A stretch of 64,000 nucleotides of DNA from Pullulanibacillus pueri (GTDB lineage: Bacteria; Bacillota; Bacilli; Bacillales; Sporolactobacillaceae), in assembly GCF_014639255.1 (NCBI RefSeq), contig NZ_BMFV01000001.1, forward strand, positions 1-64,000, in the 5' to 3' direction. Shown one piece after another: positions 17,260 to 26,246 of the stretch. Each line of letters begins with the position of its first letter. Within the stretch, counting starts at the first letter, position 1. A program made the position numbers and the translations under genes. The notes below the pieces were generated by a model. That model worked only from the letters and a program-made list of their open reading frames with translations. It had not been told where the DNA came from and searched no databases.

Positions 17260-17802
17260 GTGTCCATTCGATTATATATATTAGGAACTTTAGCCAAGGG
17301 TAATGACTATCCTTATATGATAAAAAAGAGATTAGTGGATGCCCTACCTGATATTAGTTTCGTTTCCATTAGTGATGGCAAGTTCTATTACCAAATTGAG
17401 GCACTTCAGAAAAAAGGGTACATTGAAACGGCCGAAGTTGTTCATGAGGAAAGACGTCCCGATAAAACACTGTATGCAATCACGCCACTAGGGAAGCAAT
17501 ACCTTGAAGAAGAAATCTATAATTGCTTTAAAAAAATCACGCATATTAAAGACTTATATATTGCGATTTATTTGTTGGATTTTGTGGATACTAGTAAAGT
17601 CGCCGTCTTTTTTGAAGAGACGATCAAGCAAGAAAAAAAACGTCGACAAACCTTCGAAGAGATGAAGGAAAAAGGCACCCCCGTCGATGAAAAATTATTA
17701 AATAAGTCGGTTCAATTCATCAGTGAACATTCTTTTAAGAGTATTGATTTCAACATCGAATGGATGGAAAAGCTCCTCGAGTTTATAAAAAACTATGAAT
17801 AA
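17260..17802 (+). CDS. PadR-family regulator with C-terminal helical domain
   Basis: The 180-aa protein has a PadR winged helix at about residues 1-85 (LYILGTLAKGNDYPYMIKKRL, SDGKFYYQIEALQKKGYIE, wing RRPDKTLYAITPLG) and a C-terminal AphA/Vir-like dimerisation domain. The start is GTG 17260, 8 bases after GGGAGGAG. It probably represses the upstream ABC-2 gene through the palindrome at 15991-16006, with which it is likely co-transcribed. Confidence 0.88.
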   Translation: MSIRLYILGTLAKGNDYPYMIKKRLVDALPDISFVSISDGKFYYQIEALQKKGYIETAEVVHEERRPDKTLYAITPLGKQYLEEEIYNCFKKITHIKDLYIAIYLLDFVDTSKVAVFFEETIKQEKKRRQTFEEMKEKGTPVDEKLLNKSVQFISEHSFKSIDFNIEWMEKLLEFIKNYE

Positions 17803-17810
17803 CCAAAGAA

Positions 17811-17908
17811 AAAGCTGTGGGAAATTGAATTCCTACAGCTTTATTATGTAAGGTTGGACGATGAGAAAAATGGAAAGGCCTGAAAATTGGGCTCAGGCCT
17901 TTTTTATT
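17811..17908. terminator. Two terminators between convergent genes
   Basis: A stem AAAGCTGT...ACAGCTTT (17818-17843) and a second stem CCTGA...TCAGG with TTTTTT (17879-17908) lie between the PadR gene and the convergent membrane protein gene. Confidence 0.65.
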
Positions 17909-18471
17909 CTTTTTTGCATGAAAATAAACACATTCGTGATTAATTTAGACCAAAGGAACACAATCACTATAAATACCAACAGCCATCCATAGTTTATCCA
18001 TTTAAATAAAACAAAGAAATTTGTAGCTACAAATATTGGCATAATAATAAAAGAAATAATCACCGAAGTAATCAATGTATAGAGATAGAAATTCTTTTGA
18101 TGATTAAGCGTCCACTGATAGACCAATATATAAATAACGGGAATAAACGATGCACTAAAGCTAAAAAAAGGGAAGATGGGGGCAATACGATTGGGGTAAT
18201 CCCACCAACCCATTCGGAGACCTACACTGTTCAAATAAGTAAACCATACATGAATTTGCATTCCATAGAAGCCCAAAAGGAATATTCTTTCTCTGTCGAT
18301 TGCAAAATAGAGGACAATTAATGGAATAATCAGCATTAATATATTGACCCAAAATTGCCATGTTCCGTAGTCTGAATAGATCTTCCAATAGTGGAATTCT
18401 GTATCTGTTAAACGCTCTTGTATATTAACTAGCTTATGAAGCAGTTCTTGTTTTCCAGAATCTATGTTCAT
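17893..18471 (-). CDS. CBO0543-like multi-pass membrane protein
   Basis: The 192-aa protein has a soluble N-terminal helix and five predicted membrane segments. The motif pattern YWKIYSDYGTWQFWVN and LNSVGLRMGWWDYP matches a common Bacillales membrane protein family (CBO0543 type) of unknown function. The start is ATG 18471 with GGTGAGG upstream. It stands alone between two terminators and a 250-bp promoter region. Confidence 0.75.
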   Translation of the reverse strand: MNIDSGKQELLHKLVNIQERLTDTEFHYWKIYSDYGTWQFWVNILMLIIPLIVLYFAIDRERIFLLGFYGMQIHVWFTYLNSVGLRMGWWDYPNRIAPIFPFFSFSASFIPVIYILVYQWTLNHQKNFYLYTLITSVIISFIIMPIFVATNFFVLFKWINYGWLLVFIVIVFLWSKLITNVFIFMQKRIKKA

Positions 18472-18725
18472 GATCAATCCTCACCTTAATTTTTATCCTC
18501 ATATTTTCCTTTTACAATTAAAGTTATACTTGGAACCAGTTTAATAAGTGTTTGATCACAAGTTAGAGGTTAGTTATGCTAGTCCATTAAAACGAGGAGG
18601 ATAACTAGAGATTTACCGTTAAGGCTGTGATACGATGGAGTTAACAGGAAAAGGCATTTAGCCAAAACTAGCAATACGAATGAAGTGAGTTGGAATTGTA
18701 AGTTTAATGAAACAGGTGAGTAAGG

Positions 18726-19925
18726 ATGAAAAAGGCAAGATCTGAAATCATAGCTCAACTGCAAAAACAACTTAAAACCAACCGTCATATCTTAGGTGTT
18801 TCGACAGGATCTGGGTTAACGGCGAAATACGCTGAAGCAGGCGGTGCTGATTTTATCTTAGCCTTAAGTTCTGGATATTTTAGACAAAAAGGCGTCAGCT
18901 CACTGGCGGCTTATTTACCCTTTTCTAATAGTAATGATGTTGTTATGGCCTTTGGTATGAAGGAATTGTTACCAAAATCTATTCAAATACCCATTATCTT
19001 TGGTCTCTTTGCCACCGACCCGCATATTAACCTAAGAAACTATATTCAATGGATAAAAAAGAGTGGTTTTGATGGTATCAATAATTATCCGACGATTGGC
19101 TTGATCGATGGGGAATTTGGAGAGGCGTTAAAAACAGAGGGAATAGTTTTTGAAAGAGAAGTTGAAGCCATCCGTATTGGGAGTGAAATAGGTCTCTTTA
19201 CAGTCGCTTTTGTCTTCAATCAAGCACAGGCGATTCAGATGGTGGAGGCAGGTGCTGACGTTATTTGTGTTCATCTCGGCTTGACAACGGGTGGCGTCCT
19301 TGGTGCTAAGCAAATAAAATCTTTGCAAACGGCGAAGAAGTTAGCCACTGACATCTTTAATGTTTGTCATACACTTAAGCCAAGTGTAATCAAGATGATT
19401 TATGGTGGCCCTGTTAATAAACCCGTGGATGTCCAATTTATGTATGACGGAACAGACATCAATGGTTATATTGGAGGTTCGGTTTTTGAAAGAATTCCCG
19501 CTGAGTATATGATTTCAAGTGTCACACAATCCTTTAAAACAACCAGTGATATTAAATATGATGCATTAGTTCAAAAAATTATTAGTGGTATGAGCACACA
19601 AGCAGACTATATCGATTTTATTAGAAAATATATTACGGCACATTACCAAGAAGAAATTTCATTGAATGAATTATCGGATATTATGAACCTCTCAAGGTCT
19701 TTTTTAAGCACTCTATTTAAAAAAGAAATGGGGATTTCGTTTAAAGATTATTTGATTCATTTCCGTTTGAACCGAGCCATCGAAATCCTGCAAGAAAAAG
19801 AGCTCCCCTTAACCCTCGTTGCTCAAATGGTTGGGTACTCAGAATATGCGCCGTTCAGTAAGATTTTTAAGAAGAAAATTGGTGTGAGTCCGAGAGCGTA
19901 CTTACATAACATAAAGACAAAATGA
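18726..19925 (+). CDS. AraC-type regulator with PEP-hydrolase-like TIM-barrel sensor domain
   Basis: The 399-aa protein joins an N-terminal TIM-barrel domain of the phosphoenolpyruvate hydrolase-like family (about residues 1-275) to a C-terminal AraC/XylS double helix-turn-helix (about 300-397; SLNELSDIMNLSRSFLSTLF and VAQMVGYSEYAPFSKIFKKK). The barrel domain shares ordered blocks with the enzyme at 21246: LGVSTGSGLTAKYAEAGGAD against [20 protein letters not shown], and NYPTIGLIDGEF against [12 protein letters not shown]. It probably senses the substrate of the operon it controls, the Tm-1-like gene and that enzyme downstream. A ribosome site AGGTGAGTAAGG precedes ATG 18726. Confidence 0.88.
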   Translation: MKKARSEIIAQLQKQLKTNRHILGVSTGSGLTAKYAEAGGADFILALSSGYFRQKGVSSLAAYLPFSNSNDVVMAFGMKELLPKSIQIPIIFGLFATDPHINLRNYIQWIKKSGFDGINNYPTIGLIDGEFGEALKTEGIVFEREVEAIRIGSEIGLFTVAFVFNQAQAIQMVEAGADVICVHLGLTTGGVLGAKQIKSLQTAKKLATDIFNVCHTLKPSVIKMIYGGPVNKPVDVQFMYDGTDINGYIGGSVFERIPAEYMISSVTQSFKTTSDIKYDALVQKIISGMSTQADYIDFIRKYITAHYQEEISLNELSDIMNLSRSFLSTLFKKEMGISFKDYLIHFRLNRAIEILQEKELPLTLVAQMVGYSEYAPFSKIFKKKIGVSPRAYLHNIKTK

Positions 19926-20015
19926 TAAAACAAAAAGACATGTAAAATCTCTTATGAAAGCGATAACATTAAATATTAGGAAGGGGCTATAAATATTGAT
20001 AAGGGAGTGATTCGA

Positions 20016-21280
20016 GTGGCTAAGACTATAGCATTAGCTGGAACGTTTGATTCCAAGGGGAAAGAATTTTTATTTGTTAAAGAACTCATTGAATCATTAG
20101 GATTTAACACCTTTACCATTCATACTGGTGTGTATGATCCAGAGTTTACACCCGATGTATCCCATGAAGAAGTTGCAGCAGCGGCTGGAGAAGACATACG
20201 AGAAATCGCTGTAGAAGGAAAAGGAAGAGCGAGAGCTACAGAAGTTCTTGCTAAGGGGATGGAGAAGTTATTACCAAGGCTCTATGAAAAAGGTGAGTTT
20301 GACGGCATTTTATCCCTTGGTGGCACAGGCGGCACATCTATTGTTACCCCTGGCATGAGGGCCTTACCAGTGGGGGTGCCAAAAGTCATGGTTTCCACCG
20401 TTGCCTCTGGAAATATCCAACCCTACGTTGGTACAAGTGATATCGTCATGATGCCTTCCATTGTTGATGTTGCTGGGTTGAACGTGTTTCAACTAAAATT
20501 TTTACAAATGCTGTCTTTGCCACTTGTGGGATGCTTCAGTTTGAACAGAAAAATAAGCTGGAGAAGAAACCCCTGATTGCAGCCACCATGTTTGGACTAA
20601 CTACCCCTTGTATTAATTATGCCAAAAGCTATCTAGAAGAAAAAGGCTATGAAGTGCTTGTGTTTCATGCCACCGGTGTTGGTGGAAAGACAATGGAACA
20701 CTTAATTGAAAATGGATTTTTTGAGGGTGTCCTTGATATGACGACGACGGAATGGGCGGATGAATCCGTTGGCGGTGTGTTAAACGCCGGTCCAAATCGT
20801 CTTGAAGCCGCTTCGAAATGTGGCGTACCACAAGTCGTTTCTCTTGGTGCCTTAGATATGGTTAACTTTGGACCCCGTGATTCTGTACCTCATGCATTTG
20901 AGGGCCGTCACTTTTACCAACATAATCCGACGGTAACGCTTATGAGAACAACGGTTGAAGAAAATTATAAGTTAGGTGAAATCATCGCTAGAAAGTTAAA
21001 TTTGGCAAAAGGACATACGACTTTAATGATCCCTTTGAAAGGGTTTTCCGGTCTAGACATAGAAGGACAAGCTTTTTATGGACCAGAAGAGGATCAAGCG
21101 CTAATCTCAAGTTTAAAAAGAAACATCGACACAAATGGTGTTGAGATTATCGAAAAGCCTCTTCACATTAATGATCAAGCCTTTGCAATAGCGGCAGCCG
21201 AGAGGTTGTTGCATCTCATTGAAAATAAGAAAGGGGAAAACTCAAATGCTATCAAGAGAAACAATACTAAAAGAGTTTAG
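20016..21280 (+). pseudogene. Tm-1-like ATP-binding protein (UPF0261), frameshifted
   Basis: The gene encodes a two-domain UPF0261/Tm-1-like protein of about 400 aa, split by a one-base deletion. Frame one runs from GTG 20016 (after AAGGGAG) through GTFDSKGKE, SLGGTGGTS and SIVDVAGLN, then turns to nonsense. After position 20483 the homologous continuation (RVSTKIFTNAVFATCGMLQF and on to [11 protein letters not shown]) is in the other frame up to 21280. Adding one base in AACGT (as AACCGT) restores a continuous protein. It is either a recent pseudogene or a sequencing error. The family is usually co-operonic with the PEP-hydrolase-like protein, as here. Biochemical role is not established. 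Confidence 0.85.
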
Positions 21281-22070
21281 GAAAAAAGTAGAAAATGGAG
21301 AAATATTATTAGGTGTTGGCGCAGGTACGGGGATCACCGCCAAAAGCAGTGAAGCGGGCGGAGCGGATATGCTGATTATTTATAATTCTGGACGTTATCG
21401 AATGGCCGGCCGTGGCTCACTTGCAGGCTTACTCTCTTATGGAGATGCCAACGCTATCGTTGTAGAAATGGGTGGGGAAGTGTTACCGGTAGTGGATCAT
21501 ACCCCTGTTTTAGCGGGCGTTAATGGTACAGATCCTTTTAGAGTGATGGACGTCTTCCTCAAACAATTAAAAGATCAAGGCTTCAGTGGTGTTCAAAATT
21601 TCCCGACCGTTGGCCTCATTGATGGTGTATTTCGTCAAAACCTTGAAGAAACAGGCATGGGCTATGATCTTGAAGTGGAAATGATCCGAAAAGCTCATGT
21701 ACTAGATATGTTAACAACACCTTATGTCTTTGATGAAGCACAAGCCACTAAGATGGCCAAAGCTGGTGCAGACATTCTTGTGGCTCACATGGGATTGACC
21801 ACTAAAGGTACTATTGGGGCAAAAACAGCTTTGACATTAGATAATTGTGTTGAGCGAATCCAAGGCATCGTCAATGCAGGAAAAAAAGTTAATCCAGAAA
21901 TACTGGTGATTTGCCACGGTGGGCGTATCGCTGAACCAGAAGATGCTGATTACGTCATTCAAAGAGTCGAAGGTATTGTAGGCTTTTTCGGCGCCTCAAG
22001 CATTGAACGGTTTGCAGCCGAAAAAGGCATTAAAGAACAAACCAAAGCGTTTAAAAAGATAAAAGGTTAA
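21246..22070 (+). CDS. Phosphoenolpyruvate hydrolase-family TIM-barrel protein
   Basis: The 274-aa TIM-barrel enzyme of the PEP hydrolase-like family has the blocks [32 protein letters not shown] and [15 protein letters not shown] 21246 follows AAGGGGAAAACTCAA; its 5' end overlaps the Tm-1-like gene by 35 bp, so the two are translationally linked. Related pairs are found in bacteria and fungi, but the physiological reaction is not settled. The regulator at 18726 carries the same fold as a sensor. Confidence 0.87.
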   Translation: MLSRETILKEFRKKVENGEILLGVGAGTGITAKSSEAGGADMLIIYNSGRYRMAGRGSLAGLLSYGDANAIVVEMGGEVLPVVDHTPVLAGVNGTDPFRVMDVFLKQLKDQGFSGVQNFPTVGLIDGVFRQNLEETGMGYDLEVEMIRKAHVLDMLTTPYVFDEAQATKMAKAGADILVAHMGLTTKGTIGAKTALTLDNCVERIQGIVNAGKKVNPEILVICHGGRIAEPEDADYVIQRVEGIVGFFGASSIERFAAEKGIKEQTKAFKKIKG

Positions 22071-22181
22071 AAGGATAATTAGGGACAGTTCTCATTTTAG
22101 CTATAGCAAATTTTAATGGGTCTAGGCACCAGGTCCCTAAGGTTTTTGAGAAGCTTTAAGGTATTTTTTGACTATATAAAA

Positions 22182-22207
22182 AGTCCCCTCCATCAGGAGG
22201 GGCCCCC
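22182..22207 (-). terminator. GC-rich hairpin, terminator for the minus strand
   Basis: The stem CCCCTCC-ATCA-GGAGGGG is followed by a T-rich run only when read on the minus strand (ACTTTTTATA). It would terminate transcription arriving from the toxin gene at 22354-22800. Confidence 0.6.
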
Positions 22208-22265
22208 GTCTGCTTGCGATCTAAGGCAAGCGATAGTAAACTTAACGTCTGTCTACGAATAGTCC
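22204..22265 (+). repeat. 62-bp direct repeat, left copy
   Basis: This 62-base segment (starting CCCCGTCTGC, ending CGAATAGTCC) recurs ungapped in the same orientation at 58943-59004 with four mismatches. The similarity ends sharply at both sides. The two copies bracket the defence island. The left half can form a small hairpin (GCTTGC-GATCTAAG-GCAAGC). Confidence 0.85.
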
Positions 22266-22353
22266 AAATGACTAGCAGACGATATAATTATATGTAACTA
22301 CAAAAATTATATACTTTACACCTTCATAGTCAAGAGAATTAATCAAATCTTGG

Positions 22354-22800
22354 TTACTTAAGATCAAGGAAATACTTTAATCTTCGGTCAATTTGCTTCA
22401 TATCTGTGTGGGTAACATAATCGAAGATATTACCAATCCTTGCTTTGCTAATGATTCTAATATCTTCGCATTGAACAACAGAGTCATAATTCAACTTGTA
22501 ATTTTTTTTGTACAAAATATATTGTGATTTTAATAACTTGACCGTTCTATCAGTTTTTTTATTAAGAGCCTTGGTTAATGGGGCGATACAAACATTTCCA
22601 CTCGTTTTATTACTACTATCTACAGATACCACAACAGCTGGACGTTGACCTGATTTTTCATATCCTATATTTTCACCTAAGAAAACAGTACAAATTGATC
22701 GTCTTGGAATATGAAAATTAATTTCTCCACCATAGTTATCATTGATAATAGCTTGTAGTCCTGTCCATTTTAAAGCCAGTTGATGTCGATTATATTGATA
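22354..22800 (-). pseudogene. PemK/MazF-type endoribonuclease toxin, start codon not found
   Basis: On the minus strand the frame encodes a PemK/MazF-type protein of the longer Bacillales type: INFHIPRRSICTVFLGENIG, then SGQRPAVVVSVDSSNKTSGN, and C-terminal DSVVQCEDIRIISKARIG. The conserved region begins near 22797 and the frame stays open to about 22830, yet no ATG, GTG or TTG precedes the conserved block; the first is the internal GTG at 22632. Upstream DNA contains two TGTCCAC motifs resembling an insertion-sequence end, so the 5' end has probably been replaced. A non-standard start remains possible. No antitoxin gene is adjacent. Confidence 0.7.
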
Positions 22801-23411
22801 ACCCCAAAATGTCCACCCCGCAATACAAATATACGTTCCCTTTTATTGTATTCATTATGGTAAAATATGTCCACTGATATGAAGAATATGTTCCATCAAT
22901 TTTATAAAAATCTCTCAAAAATTTGTGGTGTTAGAGCAACTGTTGAATAAATTTGATTTTCCTTTTATAGTGGAAGTCTATGAGCCCTGGAAAACTGAGC
23001 AATTGATTTTCTAGTACTTTTCTTCATTTAAATGTTTAATAAACATATTGAAAATTCCACGGATCACTGCTACTTTGGATACTCAATAGTATAGCAACCC
23101 TTCAAAAAAATGATGGTTAATGAACGACGGGCTTTGATTTTTTAGGGCGTCATATTGTAGTTATTTGAAGGGATAATTGGAATGGGTATTCAATATGTAT
23201 TTATGTTTTTTAAGTCCAAGTACAGTACCCATTGTGTGTTGATGAGCGGTGCATGATACAAAAGGGTATTGGAGTAAATAAAAGGCCTCTGTAAGTCTAC
23301 GCCATGGCGGAGGAATACTTAGAGGATTAGAAAAATGGAAATTTAACCATTTAGAATGTAAAAACTATTTTTTGAAAATTTTATATAATGAAGAAAAGGG
23401 AGTAGCTCGTT
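22801..23411. other. Intergenic region with gene and IS-like remnants
   Basis: The 611-bp stretch has two TGTCCAC motifs near 22811 and 22869, and a 25-codon coding-like stretch around 22930-23010 (VLEQLLNKFDFPFIVEVYEP on the plus strand) that ends in a stop. It looks like debris of one or more former genes or insertion elements. No intact gene is present. Confidence 0.45.
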
Positions 23412-23909
23412 TTACTCCCATTTATATGGCTTGTATTCAAAATGATCTAATTTGCTTGTATATCTTAGTCCAGAAACCTCAGGTAAAAGGTCTCTATGAT
23501 CTCCCCAATTTAGAATATGTATAGATTGTAATTTGGTATTAGGAAATGACGAAACACTTCTAGCATTATAGGCTGGTTTATGGACATAGATTAAAAGTCG
23601 TTCAGCCAAGTCAATTTCTTTTGACCATTGTTCTTCTGAAGGAGTACCTTCACCATGTAGTTTGCCAACATATATACTTATATTATTGGAATCATTGGTG
23701 TCAACCCAATTCTCCTGAGATATTCTTATTCCAAATGTTTGACTATCTGCTTTTCCGATATAAAGCAATACATTGCTACCATATATCGGATGTTTTCCAT
23801 ATATTTGATAAAGACCATAATCATATTCTTCATTTCTTATTGTAACAAGATCAATTAATTTATATGGACCTTCCCACTGAATTTGAATTAGATCGGTATT
23901 TATTTCCAC
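23412..23909 (-). CDS. GIY-YIG nuclease-like protein
   Basis: The 165-aa protein has a GIY-YIG-type core. YGLYQIYG (about residue 31) and LLYIGKA (about 48) form the GIY-YIG pair, IRISQEN carries the conserved Arg, and AERLLIYVHKPAYNA carries the catalytic Glu and the KP-N motif. There is no obvious DNA-recognition domain, so it is a stand-alone nuclease domain. It may be coupled to the exonuclease-like gene just upstream on the same strand (66 bp gap). The context is a defence island; the target is unknown. Confidence 0.75.
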   Translation of the reverse strand: MEINTDLIQIQWEGPYKLIDLVTIRNEEYDYGLYQIYGKHPIYGSNVLLYIGKADSQTFGIRISQENWVDTNDSNNISIYVGKLHGEGTPSEEQWSKEIDLAERLLIYVHKPAYNARSVSSFPNTKLQSIHILNWGDHRDLLPEVSGLRYTSKLDHFEYKPYKWE

Positions 23910-23975
23910 CTAAATTTACTCCTGTTTATTTTTCTGACATGGATGATGTGAAAAATTTTTTATGAATTTTAGGTT

Positions 23976-24740
23976 TCAGACGCTTAAAGTCTTTTGTTCT
24001 AATAAGTCGAAAAACTCGTCCTCTTTAATGATGTTTATACCATAACCTTTTTTGATAAGGTCATAGGCTTTTTCTTCTTTTGTACTAAGTCCATCATCTC
24101 CAACTAATGATTTGTCTTGTTTACCAACTACTAGATAATCGGTCTTCCTACTGATACCACTCTTTATTATCCCTCCAACATCAATAACCTTTTGCATAGC
24201 TTCTTTTCTATCTAATTTCTCAAGTTCACCTGTGAATACCATTTGTTTATCAAAAAATGGATGTCGACTATCAAAATCAGTATGTGAGGGAGTGAGATCA
24301 GTTATATTTATTTTTTTAAATCTATTATTTCTCTTCATAAAAGTACTTTGAAATTTCAATTCACTAAATGTCTTTTCAGAAAGACTGCTGTAGGTAGAAC
24401 AATAGGAGGCGAATGATTTCCGTTTTTTAGCTTTGATGCAAGCTAGGACAAGCTCAGCACAAGCTCTCGCGTCGGATAAGGCATTATGATGGTCATTCAG
24501 ATTTACACCAAATCTTTTAGCGCGTTCCTCAAGCGAGTTGCCTATTCCTTCTCCTCTACAAGCTCTTGTACTGATTCCATGAACTGCGGACATTCTATTA
24601 TCTAATTTTAATTCAGGAGGCTGAATTAAATAATACTTTTCATCTACAATTTTACTCTCATTAACAAAAACCATGCCTAAAGAACATGCGCTATTAAGAT
24701 TATTATTGGCAATCTCAAAATCAATCGTTATAAAATCCAT
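23976..24740 (-). CDS. DnaQ-like 3'-5' exonuclease with BRCT domain, internally shortened
   Basis: The 254-aa protein has an N-terminal DEDD exonuclease domain and a C-terminal BRCT domain (about residues 160-250; KQMVFTGELEKLDRKEAMQKVIDVGG and KTDYLVVG). Exo I (DFITIDFEIAN) and the Exo III region (HHNALSDARACAEL) are present. The stretch between HGIS and SLEERAKRFG is only about a dozen residues, where family members have about 60-70 residues including the Exo II HNxxFD motif. A catalytic Asp is therefore missing and the domain is probably inactive as a nuclease. ATG 24740 follows AAGGAGGGTCTG. Confidence 0.82.
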   Translation of the reverse strand: MDFITIDFEIANNNLNSACSLGMVFVNESKIVDEKYYLIQPPELKLDNRMSAVHGISTRACRGEGIGNSLEERAKRFGVNLNDHHNALSDARACAELVLACIKAKKRKSFASYCSTYSSLSEKTFSELKFQSTFMKRNNRFKKINITDLTPSHTDFDSRHPFFDKQMVFTGELEKLDRKEAMQKVIDVGGIIKSGISRKTDYLVVGKQDKSLVGDDGLSTKEEKAYDLIKKGYGINIIKEDEFFDLLEQKTLSV

Positions 24741-24998
24741 CAGACCCTCCTTAATTGTTAAATATTCACAAAAAAAGACACGCAATTAAAAGTTAGCATG
24801 TCTTGGTGTAAGTATATGGTTAGTTTTGTTTAAGTAACGATTAATCGTTTGTTTGAAGATCATAAAAAGGTCTTTGTCATTTGATTATACACTAGAAAAT
24901 GGGAACTTGGAAGTGTGGATATGGTTATTTATTACAGTTTGTGTGTTTGGTATTTAACTTTATAGGAAAAAATAAGAAAATCTTGGATTGGTAAAAGG

Positions 24999-25745
24999 AT
25001 GAATGAAGTGATTAGATTTATTTTTGTATGGATTATAGGTCTATCTATTTTCTGGAGAGTATTAGGGCTGCACAAAGCTTGGAAACGAACAAACAAGATC
25101 AAATATTGGAAGTTTGATGAAAAGGTTAAACTGCATTTTCTTTGCTTTGTTGGTGCAATAGCTCTATGTGAAAGCCCACAAGAAATCGTTGGAGTGGTAG
25201 CAATTATCGGGTATTTATGTTTCACATTAACTTTTTTTAGCAAATTTTTATGGGAATTAGTACAAGCTTTGTCTAAGAAAATTTATATTCCAAAAGGGTA
25301 TGGTTCAAGACGAACAATTGAAGACATAGAACATATTGATCGGATGACAGGCACTGAATTTGAGGTGTTTTTGGCAAAATTGTTTGATGGTTTAGGATAT
25401 TATACTGAAGTAACACCATCTTCGGGGGATTTTGGTGTAGATGTAAAAATGATAAAGAACAAAACATTAACTGCAATACAGGCTAAATGCTATGGCGAAG
25501 GAAAAACAGTGGGTGTTAAAGCGATTAATGAAGTCGTTGGTGGCGCAGGATACTGGAAAGCTGATAAGAAAATGGTGATTACAAATAGGTATTTTACAGA
25601 TGCTGCGATAAAAACGGCAGTAAGAAATCATGTAAAATTGGTTGATCGTGAGGGACTACGAATATTATTACAACAGTATCATGATGCATTAAAGAAGAGA
25701 CGGTTACTATTATTACGATTTAGAAAAGAGAAAAGAAGCTCTTAA
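24999..25745 (+). CDS. Membrane-anchored Mrr-like restriction endonuclease
   Basis: The 248-aa protein has two N-terminal membrane helices (about 5-25 and 48-80) and a C-terminal Mrr-type PD-(D/E)XK domain (about 118-225). The core is MTGTEFEVFLAKLFDGLGY, then GDFGVDVKM with the catalytic Asp, and AIQAKCYG (QxK). Membrane-tethered Mrr-like nucleases occur widely in Firmicutes and are thought to act on foreign or modified DNA. It is monocistronic, followed by a terminator at 25757-25786. The specificity is unknown. Confidence 0.85.
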   Translation: MNEVIRFIFVWIIGLSIFWRVLGLHKAWKRTNKIKYWKFDEKVKLHFLCFVGAIALCESPQEIVGVVAIIGYLCFTLTFFSKFLWELVQALSKKIYIPKGYGSRRTIEDIEHIDRMTGTEFEVFLAKLFDGLGYYTEVTPSSGDFGVDVKMIKNKTLTAIQAKCYGEGKTVGVKAINEVVGGAGYWKADKKMVITNRYFTDAAIKTAVRNHVKLVDREGLRILLQQYHDALKKRRLLLLRFRKEKRSS

Positions 25746-25756
25746 TGGAGTAAAAC

Positions 25757-25786
25757 CGAGACAAGAAAATTCCTGTCTCGTTTTTA
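25757..25786 (+). terminator. Terminator of the mrr-like gene
   Basis: The stem CGAGACAAG...TCCTGTCTCG is followed by TTTTTAC. Confidence 0.85.
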
Positions 25787-26246
25787 CTTTGAAATCAGCA
25801 AGCAAAGGAACTTATTTCACGGGAGGAAGTTTTTATGAAATACGATGGGGGCAGAAAATGAGATGCATTTCATTAAAGATTTCAGAGAAATAGAACAACA
25901 TTGGTAGAGTGAAGGCAGTTTTTAAAGTTTCTAATCTTTTATTCTCTTTCTCGTAATCTATAAATAAATCAATGTTGGTGATTTAAATAATATGAATGTT
26001 CATAGGGAAATGCGTAGAATACTCAGAACTAGGTGAATTGTGTATCCTCCCATCTGTGATTATTATGAGAGTAGTAGGATGGAAAATGTGGTAGAGTTTA
26101 TGTTATTAAGTTTGAAGTGTTTTTTGAATTGTCAAATAACTATAAGGTAATGGAACTGGGGATTTCCGTTGACTCATAAGAATAAGGGTGGTTATATAAA
26201 AGTAAATAATTCTGAAAAATACAACTGACAAGAAAGTGGGGGTACT
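25787..26246. other. Intergenic region, no gene seen
   Basis: This AT-rich stretch has only very short frames (such as a 20-codon one near 25843). It ends with a strong ribosome site (AAAGTGGGGG) before the glyoxalase-like gene. Confidence 0.45.
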
